A DNA stretch of 64,000 bases from the NCBI GenBank assembly GCA_008508345.1, contig QNGE01003290.1, positions 24,198 through 88,197 of the forward strand. The letters run 5' to 3'. The notes beneath the pieces were generated by a model. That model had not been told where the DNA came from. It was given only the letters and a program-made list of their open reading frames with translations, and made no database searches. The DNA comes from Paragonimus westermani (Eukaryota > Platyhelminthes > Trematoda > Plagiorchiida > Troglotrematidae). Below are positions 23,894-34,699 of this stretch, one piece after another; position 1 is the first letter of the stretch, and the number at the start of each line of letters is the position of its first letter. The translations under genes were made by a program, and so were the position numbers.

Positions 23894-24609
23894 GGTTGTG
23901 ATCGTATGCGGGTTTTGTTCAATTTGAAATAACCTAACTGCCCGAAATACAATCTAAACGAAAGGACTAAGTTCACAGATGCGTGACGCAACTCAACTTC
24001 TAGCTCTGTCTCTTGGACGGTGAACGCTTCAATAAATTGTCAAGCCGAGGGACACGAGGACGTGAGCTACATCGAATCGTATTCACATGGTCCTGCTCTT
24101 TCAACTTCATCGACACACTGTACACATGTGCATGTTGCTATCATTATTTACATGCAACCCGGACATTTTTATCATGTGTGAATGTCATGTTTTCTATTTC
24201 TAGTCACTCCCACGATTATTTCTATTCTTGTTACATACTTCAGTCCTTAACTGTGTATCCTTCTTTGGTTTTAAGCAGTTACTGTTAGGAAGTGATTATA
24301 TATATATATGGCCCACACACCGCGCTACTTAACAAGTTCAAATGAGTAGGATTAATTAAAAAATTTTATAGTGCTAAGACCAGCCACAGTCAATTATATC
24401 AGGAACCGTGCAGTAACAGAAAGCGATTCACAATACGAAGATAAGGACCAAACGGTTCTACCGACGAGCATTCTTGAGGTTTCACTAAACGAATTAGAGC
24501 AACTTACCAGCTCCACTTTGAAGCGAGCGGCTGCATGATAAAAGTCAGTTAAATGTGCCGATCGTCCCACGGATGTGGAACCGGTATACAAAATCCGGAG
24601 TACAAACGA

Positions 24610-24760
24610 AGGGACTTATCCAAAAAACAGTTCTCTTAGCCGAGTCGGGTTAGCGAACGACCCCAGTGTACTGCTGTATCCAGAATCAGAGTAGCGGTAC
24701 AGGTATTTCCAGTCAAATCGCTCGGCCCGATCGTCCCAGTGTTGCTAGTGTCACCACAGC
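24610..24760 (-). repeat. Dispersed repeat R1, copy 2
   Basis: Reverse complement of the repeat at 1615-1770; shared blocks CACTGGGAC, GAGCGATTTGACTGGAAATAC and ACCCGACTCGGCT. Class unknown. Confidence 0.55.
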
Positions 24761-25932
24761 CCACGATTGATAACGCCTGGCTGTTGACAACCCTCTGTAA
24801 CCGTTTCAATTTTTGAAAAACAACGTTGTGCCTGATGCTACCGGTTACTGATGAATACAGGTAGACGAAGTAAGAGTAAGCTGTGTCATCACGGTAGTTT
24901 TTTCACCAAACACTTGATAGGAATAGATGAATTCATGTGCGAAACAAGTTAGTAAAAGATTGCCTGAAAACTAAAAATTTCCCACGTGAGACTGTGGCAC
25001 ATCATGATGATTTTAGGTGTATCCAGGCCTTTCGCCAACCCGATTAGGTTAGGAAGCCTATTTTTCGGGAAATCCTTTGGTTTTGGACTCCAGATTTGGT
25101 ATCTGGATGCACACTTGTTGAATGATCGGTGTTTTGGAACTTATTCTTAACAAACGTGTAGGAGTGACGGAAACGGTATGGAAAAGATGACACTTTTCCT
25201 GTGCTGTTCGTTTGTTTTTTGATGAGGAACACAGGATAGAATTGTTTGCCTCAGTTTTCGTCAAGAAGTGTACACCTGTGCGGTTGACCAGCTGCTGCAT
25301 TATGCTACCTGTGGACCAAACCAGGGTCGTTGTCGACAATCAATGTTGACCAAAATGGTAAGTGACCAAAATTCTCCTTTTTTGTCCTCAGGTTCTTTGA
25401 AACACCTTAGATGACTTGATGTTTATTGTCCGATCAGGGACATTTCATTCCGGTCAACTTTGTTATATTCGTTAGCGTCCAGAGTAGTGAGAATTCTTTT
25501 GTTCTTTCGGGTAACCAATTTTCGTAGAAAAGGATGTAGCAAGATGCCTGGCTCAATCATGAGGCCACAAACAGGAGAAACACCACATGCTACCTAGAAT
25601 TTTTGCGATACAAATCTATCACACCATGACATACCTCGTAAACAGACAACACGTACGCTGATTGCAGAGGTGTTCAAGGCGTATCATGGTGAATAAAGAC
25701 ATATGACCCCGCAGTAAGGTTAACGTGACTAGTTGTATTATATCGGGGTGATTGGTAATTCAGCAAATTGTCTGGAGTGGTTGGAAGCCGTACACGCAAA
25801 CATAAACAAGTATCGGTAGTGTGTTGTGATGGAGGACAGTGACTATCAGCACGAACGGAAGCTGAAAGGTACCATAGTCTGTGCAACGTCGATCCGGTGG
25901 CAGAGAAATTCAGCACCATCAAACCTACTTGT

Positions 25933-26240
25933 TGTAGACGGTCGCACTACACTACTCACGCCACCATTATTCAGTAGAGAGGCGACAGCATCAATAGAAA
26001 TGGCCGCGGGACAAATACGGGAGAAATACGGGAAGGATCATTGGAGGGCAGCATCACATGGAATGGCTTTTGTCACATGAGGGAACTGAGACTCGGTGAC
26101 CAAAGCGACCGGAACATCCTCAGATCAGTGTGGTGTACAAGTGAGTGTTTTTGTTCGTAGTCTCGTTGAGACGCGTAATTCGTGTATTGGTTTCCCCAAA
26201 CAAATAACCTATGTGTCATCCGCCGCCTCGGTTCACAACA
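25933..26240 (+). mobile_element. Family A LTR, copy 2 (probable solo LTR)
   Basis: Starts TGTAGACGGTCGCA and ends GGTTCACAACA, so it has TG...CA ends. It aligns throughout with the LTRs at 34328 and 36888, including TACGGGAAGGATCATTGGAG and CGTGTATTGGTTTCCCC followed by AAATAA. No primer-binding site or gag follows and no integrase tail is readable before it. Flanking 5 bp words (CTTGT, CTGTG) do not match, so no target duplication survives or one boundary is off. Confidence 0.8.
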
Positions 26241-27245
26241 CTGTGTGAGCATCCCTAACCTCCTCCATTTATGTAGAGCAGTTAGGAATGTGTAGTCTAC
26301 CCGACAATTTTACCAGTAGCTTGCTGTATTTGACTCAGGTGACCTAATTTGGATGCGAAAGATTTTATCGTCCAACTTTCAGTTATATTTGGTGGATAGC
26401 TTACCTACAGAAAAATCGGTGTTGCTGAAGTCGTTTGTTGTGAATGCCAGTGTGCGACTGAATAGGTATGTATTGGTTTTCGTCGGCTCACTATGGTTGA
26501 TAAGCTCAGTTACAATTGAAAGAGCAAAGTAATTGGCTAAGGTCTCTCCGATCCTGGTATTAAGATACGTACGTTTGTGTACGATGGATACCAGTTTGAG
26601 TGGACCTCAAATGAACATTTTTGGTTCAATTTGGACATTTTCATTGAAAATCTACCAGTTAAGTTATTACGTTGTGTCTATCTGATTTAAGTTTAACTTC
26701 CAGCGAACGCATAATTGGTACGTTAGCAAAAGCAATGGCTTGGCCCAGTTTGGGCAAATATTCCACAATTACAGATGACCGACAGTCGGTTTTCGCGTCA
26801 TGAACACAAACGAAGCCATTCGAAAAGACATGCATAAACAATGTGGTCGGGCATTCTGTGATTGGTTATATAGTCCCACAATAAAGTCTTGTTTTTATGA
26901 AGATAACTGTTGTATCTGTATTCGAGCCCCATCCACTACATGCCTTACGGACAATAACAACGGTAGTGAGAACAGGTGACTCGGTAGAAGCGAACATAGT
27001 ATATTGTCGCATTTACAAGCATTCCGGTCATTTTTAAGTGCATGAACGAGTGAGCCGTTGGTCGTTGAAGTCGCGACCAATCAGGACACATTTCGTGCCT
27101 TGGCTCGAGTGTGGGGCACACAGGCGGCCTTGACGCGTATACAACGATAACAAAGTAACGAACGAGACTTGTTTTTATGTTTGCTCCTCAGGTTAATTAC
27201 AACACAGTAATTATGACAAATCGTAACTGGAGCTCTAATTCTGAC

Positions 27246-27390
27246 CTTGGCAAGGATATGCACTATTGACGGGTTCTAACGAGAACGAAAATTGAGACAG
27301 CTGCTTCTATACGAATAAGGCTGACTGAAAATTCTATCCGAATGCGAAGGCTGCGATCAAATGTGAATAATGCTCAAATTGGAATAAACC
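27246..27390 (+). repeat. End of inverted-repeat element (IRE), partial
   Basis: Matches the right end of the IRE at 23790-23940 in the same orientation: CAAGGATATGCACTA, a middle block near CGAAAATTGAGAC, then ATCCGAATGCGAAGGCTGCGATC. The left end that should accompany it was not found within 1 kb. Confidence 0.5.
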
Positions 27391-28284
27391 AAATTCCGGA
27401 CTACTCATCAGTTTTTTGGTCCACTTCTGCGACGGTCTGGTTATGGTCGCCGATCAATGCTGCACTGCGTTGGATGCAGACGTAGGTTGTGTTGGCCAGG
27501 AATATTCTGCATATATGTTCCGGTCCGACATTTAAGTAGGTCACGTCTATATGCTAAGGATTCATCAGCCTTGATTTATCTGGCTAAAAAAATGCGCGTT
27601 TGTGACGCTACGCTCACACAATTGAAATTAGTCCCACACGAATACCGTAGGACAACTGAGACAGTTGCACAAAGGCATCAGTATCACCTCCTTTAAAACA
27701 GACTAAAGTTTGCTCGTCAGAAACGTAGGCCTTCATTTTCTAATTTAATGACGATCGTTGTGAAGGGTGCGATTGTGGCGTGTATACAATACTGCAAAAT
27801 AACGTCAGACGTGAAGTCTGAAACTCGTGGGAAAGTTTGGAATGCGTTATTCAACAATGTAATCCATAACAGAAGTATACACTTGACACAATGTGAAAGT
27901 CGGTCTGACACTAACCAGCCAACCGATCCTAGTCGTTATTCTAATGGCGGTGGTTTAAAATAACCCGACATATGTGGCAAGTTTTTGACGTGAACTGATC
28001 TCGATAGAATAGGCCTAATACGAGAACGCAGATTATTTTGGTGTGCCTGAAAGTCTGGCGGCCAAATCCGGATGGTCTCCAGACCGTACACTTGAGGATG
28101 TAGTGGACGTCGTCATCGCGTGCTGCACTCCGACGTATCTTTTTCCGCTTCACCTGACATTATTAACCATCATCTAACAGTGTTCCTTCTGATCACCTCA
28201 ACTGTCTTCGGAAAACGTTGGCAACCGTTCCAGCTATGCTGCGACGATCAGAACCTATCATACATGACTATGCGTTCTGGGACA

Positions 28285-28560
28285 ATAGATCAGATCAGGA
28301 TTAAGCAGATCGTTCATCCGTGTGCAACGTGCATTCGGACAGTGGGTGGTGGATTTATTCTCAAAATGAATAGCATGGCAGAACATGGCGTCCGATTCGG
28401 GGATCATGTAGCCAAACAGCCTCTCATCATTTCCCCCGACATACGTCAGACCATACTAAGGGCGGAGTTTATGCAGCGTGACGGAGCCATGATTAAGTGG
28501 ATATATGATGAGCCCATAACGAAGTTCGGTGTGGTTCCCCTGATCATAAAGCGATAACCA
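28285..28560 (+). pseudogene. Aspartic protease relic (family A), copy 2
   Basis: About 96% identical to the minus-strand copy at 62285-62580 from near 28310 onwards. Readable segments include VGGGFILKMNSMAEHGVRFG and RQTILRAEFMQRDGAMI. The active-site Asp region, intact in the 62.6 kb copy as LIDTG, is decayed here. The protease would process the element polyprotein. RT sequence follows on the same strand after about 100 bp. Confidence 0.72.
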
Positions 28561-28639
28561 CAGCTCGGACGAATCGAAGCAAACGCATCCAGATCAACTC
28601 CATGCCGTGACGACCGGCTACTGAATAAAGTAATACGCA

Positions 28640-29200
28640 ACTACCGAGAGCCGAGCACTACATATCAACACACGTACGACTATTGTGACTGGACTGAGCA
28701 TGAAATCCCCATCAGACCAAAACGACTTTGGTCATTCGATCTCAGAAGAATTTCGGTGCATTTGCAGCAGGAAACCGAACGGCGATTGAAAGACATGTTG
28801 AAGGTAGTCGTCGAGTAGGTGGGTAGTCTATTTCATTCCTCCGTCTTTGTGGTGAAGAATCGCAGTGATAAAGTTCGGTTTTGTACCAACTTCAGACGGT
28901 TCAGCGAGATCACAGTCGATGAGGTCGTGGTCATCGCAACGTTTTGAGAAGTTTCTGATAAGCTATGGGACACCAGGATATTTGTAGTGTTGGACTTGTG
29001 GTCGTGATACTGACAAGTTTCAATTGAGCAGTCGGATCAGGATAAAACAGCCTTTATTGTGGAAAGAAAACGGTTTCGCTTCAGTCGCATGACGTTTAGA
29101 TTGTAGGGCGCCCTTTTTACGTTCAGACGATTGCTGCTGGATGAATTTCACAATACTGTTGTCCACGGAGACGATATTGTCGTCTACAGCGTAAGTGGGG
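28640..29200 (+). pseudogene. Reverse transcriptase relic (family A)
   Basis: Fragments in order: VVKNRSDKVRFCTNFRRF (the fingers block that precedes palm motif A), IFVVLDLWS (palm motif A with its Asp), KTAFIVERKRFRFSRM, and VHGDDIVVYS (29161-29190), which corresponds to the catalytic Y-x-D-D box with both Asp present. In-frame stops occur at several points, for example after VVVE and in LDLWS*Y. RT copies element RNA to DNA inside the particle. Family is Ty3/Gypsy; the copy is dead. Confidence 0.8.
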
Positions 29201-29529
29201 TAGAACGCTCGATGCATGTATAAGTCATGTTTCAGAATAGTGAACTAACCAGCCTACAGATTGATAATCCAAAGTCGCAAATGACGAAATAAACAGTGAT
29301 ATCACTCGACCACGAGGTAGATGATGACGATCTCCAACCACTACCCGAGAAACTGGCGATGGGTGAAGTTGCTACATCGTCAACGTCAATGAAGAGGCTG
29401 TGGCAGTTACCTGGTCGCGTTAGTTTCCACAGCCGCTTCACCGGAATCTGTAATGACTTCTCAAGCCCAGTATACGAAAATCCAAAGATGAGTTATCGGT
29501 TTCACTGATCAGAAAGGGCCAATGACACT

Positions 29530-30340
29530 TTCGTCAGAATCCAAAATCTGATGAACAAGTGGCGCCTGCCTATGAAATTGCTAGTGACTTTACGTAGCTT
29601 CTGTGTCGTAACAGCTGCATGTGCTATGGGAATCGGGGCCACACTGACACAGAGAGGCGCAATCGAGAATTCCAATAACACTTATTCGGATGATCGGGTT
29701 AACGGGATTATCTTCCAAGTCCAAAAAGCGTCACAAAAGTCGATCGAAAGGATAGAAATTTTCTACAGTACTGTTGGCAAAATTACACATTGAGTGTGAA
29801 TTAACCGGATACACAAATTATCCATCGGAAAAGCGTTCCAAATGGAGTAATCGAACAACGATAGATGTATAAAGAAATAAAACAGATATTTTGTGTACAG
29901 TCATGGTGCAGAATCCATCAGGATTGTTTACTGTACACAGCAAAGACAAATAAAGGCAAATTTAGGATCGGATTGCTAAAAACAAACTGACCATGCCTCA
30001 AAGAATTCATTGTTCTACATCATACCAAACATACTAATACAAATCTCACAGCGATGTTGTTAAGTTTGCCGGTTTGGGACTAACTCCCGATGAACGGATC
30101 TATTCAACGGCGAAAAAAGGGTGTGTGGTGACAGCGTAGGCCTTGGGCCATACTTACTATGTGAAGATTGACCACAAACCCTTGGACTGGAAAAATCAGC
30201 GAAAGAATCACGAGAATATCCTGTTCATCGGGCTTCACGAATTCACGAGTACAACTTCACAATTCGTCATATATCTGGGAAAAGGAACAATGTTCCTGAT
30301 TTACTCTGCGGAACGCAACACACTGATAAGGTCCACAAGG
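29530..30340 (+). pseudogene. RNase H relic (family A)
   Basis: The start of RNase H is seen as FCVVTAACAMGIGATLTQRG, where the expected TDAS is changed to TAAC, losing the first catalytic Asp. About 500 bp later VKIDHKPLDW matches the TDHKPL block. A frame change near 30240 is needed to read EYNFTIRHISGKRNN. The central part (about 29800-30120) is not recognisable and may be an insertion or heavy decay. The 330 bp between the RT catalytic box and this domain is also unrecognised. RNase H would remove the RNA template. Confidence 0.72.
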
Positions 30341-30559
30341 ACGCTTTCGGATTTGGCAGTCTTAAGCTGGAAAATGATAATGAAAGGTCCCAAACAATGA
30401 AGTGGATGAGTATGACGGCCTTGTAGGTGAGTAACCAGCTTCTATTGGGAAGGGAAATTCTGGATGGCAAAGGAAATCGGGATGTAAAAATCTTCAAAGT
30501 GGTTTGTTCAGACTTGCGATTGAACAGTGCCGGAATTTTAACGTGACAAATACTGGATG

Positions 30560-31060
30560 AGTTGAGGGCTAAACTTATGGAAGAATGTCTTCAGCTGGCT
30601 GATACCCGATGCCATCGAACCTACGACATTCTGAGGCACAGAACTTACTGGCCCAGAATGAAAGATGATGTCAATCATTATGTACTGGCGTGCTAGCAAT
30701 GTCAAGTGCCAAAAGGCGCTAACCACCAGAATCCATATAACAATCAGCTAATTCCTGTCAGTGAATTTGGGAGTTATGGTTCGTGGACGTGATGCACCGC
30801 GTTTCAGTAATCAGACTCGGAAACTACTACATCGTCATCAAGACGGAACACATCACCGTTAAGCTTGCAACACTTTATGCAGTGCTGTAATGGAACATAT
30901 CATTGCCGGTCGTGAAATACCACGAAGCATGCTGACTGATTGTGATCCCTGATTCAGAAGTGAGGGGGTCCGGAAGTGAGTGGAGCACTTTGGTGACTCA
31001 TTGTGAAACGATTGCTATCCACTGTGTCATGTGTTCACAAATCGCAATGTCAGTTTGTCC
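30560..31060 (+). pseudogene. Integrase relic (family A), copy 2
   Basis: EECLQLADTRCHRTYDILRH, then RTYWPRMKDDVNHYVLAC and a stop before QCQ, aligns with the integrase at 3246-3656 (AHTGCHRTYGMLKQRAYWPG). The first zinc-binding His is lost and a stop replaces the residue between the two Cys. A core segment with the SEFGS.GSW block follows, then homology fades. Same strand and correct order after RNase H. Confidence 0.72.
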
Positions 31061-31504
31061 ATAGGTGACAATGATTAAACTCAATCAGTTTTACCGAGAT
31101 GTTGACATTTGGGATGAAAGCAAGATGGGAAGATGGATTAACTGCGTTGTGGAAGTCCAAAAAATACTTCAAATTTGTGGATAAAACATTTTGAACAAGG
31201 GGACAACTTTAAACGCCTCTTAGGCATGACCGATCTAAGCTATGTGCCAGTAGATTGCACGTATATTCTTTGGACATTGGGATGTCAACCGTTTGCTTTC
31301 AGTTATTCTCTGGATAACCATAGTTACCGTTCCATATTCTTACGTAAAATGTGATGAGATTAACTTAACACGAAACATCCACTCAAGCTTTCTTGACGTG
31401 TATCACTGTTGACAGAGGCACAACAAATTAACAATGGAAGACAGTGATAGACACGTAGTCAGCTATGAGTGGTGTGAACAAATGGATTGGGAATAACAAG
31501 ACGT

Positions 31505-31640
31505 TGCGGGTAAGTTGTAATACTCAACGTTTCAACCACTTCGGGTGGCCTCTCTCGGGAGTGTTGTAATCGAAATTCATTTGTACTTCATTCGTACTAG
31601 ATTTGGCGCGGATATCTCATATACCTGTGGTACGGCTTAT
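31505..31640 (-). repeat. Hammerhead-carrying repeat (HR), copy 2
   Basis: Aligns with 50686-50870 in the same orientation: TTGTAATACTC, ACGTTTCAACCAC, TCGGGTGGCC and, after a 40 bp deletion, TTCATTCGTACTA and GCGGATATCT. The ribozyme-like strand is the minus strand. Confidence 0.7.
31511..31572 (-). ncRNA. Degenerate hammerhead-ribozyme-like motif, copy 2
   Basis: On the minus strand, ACTC is followed by CCGAGAG (consensus CUGANGA, damaged), a GGCCACC-CGA-AGTGGTT hairpin, GAAA, then CGTT and GAGT. GAGT can pair with ACTC to close stem I. The stem II hairpin and GAAA are kept, but the first core box is mutated, so cleavage is unlikely. Confidence 0.5.
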
Positions 31641-33234
31641 GTAAACTTTATTCATAGAACGTGCTTATGGTCCAATAATCTGATCTTTCTAAAGGTTATT
31701 TATCCAATGCACACATGATGCACTGACTATCCAAATCGGCTTGGACTTCGGGAGGTAACTTCCACTACCGATTATCCTTGTTTTCTCCTTGTTCTTCCAA
31801 ATCAATGGGGATAGTGTATGCGTATGCGTGAATCACAAAGTTGTTACTCAACAACACACCCAGTACGTATCTAACATGCGACTGGCTTTCTTTTAATGCA
31901 CCCCATCCAATCACATGAGCAGGTTACACTTTTTGCTGAAACAGGTATCATACATCGCCGCAACTCACACAAAATCACGTAGCAATTTACCAAACACTAC
32001 CAGAGCCAGTAACTGGTCATCAGGGAAGTAACCGTAAGTTTCAGACATTTTGTTTTGCTATTTCGTTCTGGTAACTCTGTTCAAGCACTTCCTAACTTTC
32101 TTGCATTGTATACATCTTCACTAACGTGTATCGCTTAAGCTACTTAAGTGGTTTCACAAAATTAATCTGAGACAAAGCTAATATCGATTGCATTGACCAT
32201 TCTTCACTTGACTCGGTTAATGTTAGTCTGACAGATTCTTAATTGGTTCACTTGTTCATATTAGCCGTATCAATAATCCAATCCTAATTTGGAGCGGAAC
32301 TGTCTTTTTGCCCGAGATTGGGACCTGGGTTGTCACATATTAATGGTAAGTAGTGAGAAATTAGATCAATAAAAACTGAACTTCACATATTTGGTCTTCA
32401 CATCTGTATCCAGGTGAGCTTTTGCAACTAAGCCTTGTACAGGGAAACACTAAGCTTTGGTTTCGCGCTGGTTAGAACTCATCAATAGTGCCATGACCGT
32501 GGTTTAACCTTTGGTCACGTTCTCTTAAGTCAACTATGTTTACCGCTGCTACGCTGACTTCACATTAAAAGCGACAAAGGCATCACATTCAAACTTTTAT
32601 AAGTGTTCACTAGTGAGTATTGCTCAGCTCGGTTGAGCCGCTAAGGTGGTGACTGACTGTCCTGTTAATTCCGCTCGATAACCTGTCGAGTGGGACTTTT
32701 AGTCAAGTTTAACTCAAAACATTCACTACACTAAGGGAGTTGTTTTTTATAAGTCAAACAATGCTCGCATTTGGCCGCCGCCGCCGGTGTGTTCTGATTA
32801 GCTGTCCCAGTTTGTCCTCCTCGAAAAGAAACACTTGCCCTGCATCGGAGATGTTGATGATCAAATTGATTCCCCATCGTAATCCTGAAAGAATAAATGA
32901 CTTATCCCAGTGGTATAGGCCAACATCGAATCAGCCAATTCTGATGTTACTTACCGATACAGATGTACTTAGGGAAAGCTGAAAGTCAGATGTAGAGCAG
33001 GGTGGCAAGGCACAGTCAGAAACATAGTGCAGATGCATAACTTCACCGACAAGCGTAGAAATAGGGTGTCTATAGAATCCACTGGACGGTACATTTTGAT
33101 AACGCACCAGCAAAGTGACGCGGCTACCAAGTTTCACTTTCTGCGTTGAACATCACACAGGACTTTGTCGCGATAAATGTACATATATATATTTAAAGTA
33201 ATCGAAAAAGGGGAGGGGCACACACTAGATGGTG

Positions 33235-33237
<3 letters not shown>
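31641..33237. other. No recognisable gene
   Basis: AT-richer sequence with only short frames. Nothing with a family motif. Confidence 0.45.

Positions 33238-33272
<35 letters not shown>
33238..33272. repeat. (AT)n microsatellite
   Basis: An uninterrupted 35 bp alternating A/T tract. A shorter ATATATATAT tract is at 33183-33192. Confidence 0.95.
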
Positions 33273-33275
<3 letters not shown>

Positions 33276-33306
33276 TCCGCCCACCTTGGCCAAGCACATG
33301 ATCTCT

Positions 33307-33385
33307 CGGATCACCATACCAATCTTAAATCATAGACTGTAGTGTNCGAATCACCATACCAAGCTTAAATCATAGACTGTAGTGT
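33307..33385. repeat. 39 bp tandem duplication across a single N
   Basis: 33307-33345 and 33347-33385 are the same 39 bp with two differences, separated by one N at 33346. A single-N join of overlapping contig ends would give exactly this. A real tandem duplication is less likely. Confidence 0.85.
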
Positions 33386-34327
33386 GGATGCAAGTATCCA
33401 ATGTTGCTTCAACTGAACGACAACCTCGTACTACGGTTGAAGATCCATAATACAACAGGTCGAACAAGCGGCTAAGCAGTCATTATGTAAGTGGACAACG
33501 AAGGTTTGAAACGGACCAGCTTTACAGAGTGCATAATATTACCTGATAGCGCAACATGTATGGCAAGTTCGAACTAGCTGAACAAACATTAGGTAGCGAA
33601 TTAACTGGAACCTAAACTTAACTCCGATGCAATAGGAACGGAAGACTGGGAATTTCGAAGAGGATTGCAATTTCAGTTTAGTTCGAATTGAAAAGGCTTT
33701 CACATGTCACAGTAACTGCAGGATTTAGTTAAACGAGATGAAGTATTTTAAGCCTTCTGCAGCTGTTAATTAAGAGGGTTTTTCTGACTGACAGTTACTG
33801 AAATAGTGGCATCGGAATGATCAGGACATCCACGATTGGTTGCAACCGCTCTCTTCCAACTGATGAACCCAAAACCACACCGTACTGTGTTCCACAAACA
33901 CTGGTCCTAAAATCTTGGACTACCACAGTGTTGCTGACCCTGGCAAACGCTTAGTGCAGTATATCGAAACAACCACGGTCAGACATCGCTACCGTCGCTT
34001 TGTGCATAAAAGGGAAGCCTTTGTAGCGCGGATACCGCTTCGGAAGCTGCTGCTTACGTCTCAGTTCCTGACCGCGTTTGTAACTGAGTTACAGCTTGTA
34101 CCCATCTGTAAATACGTGGAAGAATTTACTTGGATATACATCACTCACAGTCAGCCTATTGTTTACTCGTATGGAAAATGGTCTTCGTTCGTGAAGTCAC
34201 AAGCGAACTAGACACAGAGAATGAACATTAACTAGATCTACTACATGTAAACTCGGCTCGTCATCTGACAGAAAATCCAACTGTGAACAGAGCCATTGGC
34301 TTAACTGGAAAACGATCACAATGCTTG
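33386..34327. other. No recognisable gene
   Basis: A 98-codon frame at 33915-34211 (+) has no family motif I recognise. It lies just upstream of an LTR. Confidence 0.4.
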
Positions 34328-34646
34328 TGTAGTGAGGATGAGCGACCATTCCATACTACTCACACCACTATTGTTCAGTAGTGAGGCAACTGCATCGATT
34401 TTGACGTGGGGATAGCCACGGGAAAAATACAGGAAAGATCACTGGAGTGCAGGACCGCGTGAAACGGTTCCTGCTACATAGCGGGAGTGAGGACTGACGT
34501 TCATAGCATTCGTGACGTTTTGAGACCAGTGTCGTGTGCAGATGGGTGTTTTTGTTTGTAGTCATGTCGAAGTGCATAAGCCACGGATTGGTTTCCCGAC
34601 TACTCATCACTAGCTCTTGTGTCATCCGAATTCTTGGCTCACAACA
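34328..34646 (+). mobile_element. Family A LTR, copy 3 (5' LTR of a decayed element)
   Basis: Starts TGTAGTGAGG and ends GGCTCACAACA. It aligns throughout with the other family A LTRs. It is followed after two bases by a primer-binding-site-like sequence and then by gag on the same strand, so it is a 5' LTR. This gives the best definition of the family A LTR: about 300-320 bp with TG...CA ends. Confidence 0.88.
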
Positions 34647-34648
34647 AC

Positions 34649-34661
34649 TGGTGCCGTGACC
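34649..34661 (+). promoter_or_regulatory. Putative primer-binding site of family A
   Basis: TGGTGCCGTGACC begins two bases after the LTR end. TGG is complementary to the CCA end of tRNAs, as expected for the minus-strand primer of LTR retrotransposons. I did not assign the tRNA. Confidence 0.6.
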
Positions 34662-34699
34662 AGGACTGGGTTTTGAAGATCCAATGGCCACAGCAGTAA

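Larger units (their letters stand above)
23936..28240. other. About 4.2 kb inserted between IRE and protease relative to the 62-64 kb copy
   Basis: Pairing of the two inverted copies shifts from a coordinate sum of 86724 to 90906 across this stretch, a net 4,182 bp extra here. It holds repeat R1 copy 2, a family A LTR (25933-26240) and an IRE end (27246-27390). Around 26853-26900 TATATAG followed by AATAAAG looks LTR-like, with no partner found. No gene is recognised. A word at 27117-27145 is shared with LINE sequence at 46842-46872 (see findings). Confidence 0.6.

Noticed and set aside
26850..26930. TATATAG plus AATAAAG as a further LTR
   Set aside because: No partner copy and no TG...CA boundaries could be defined.
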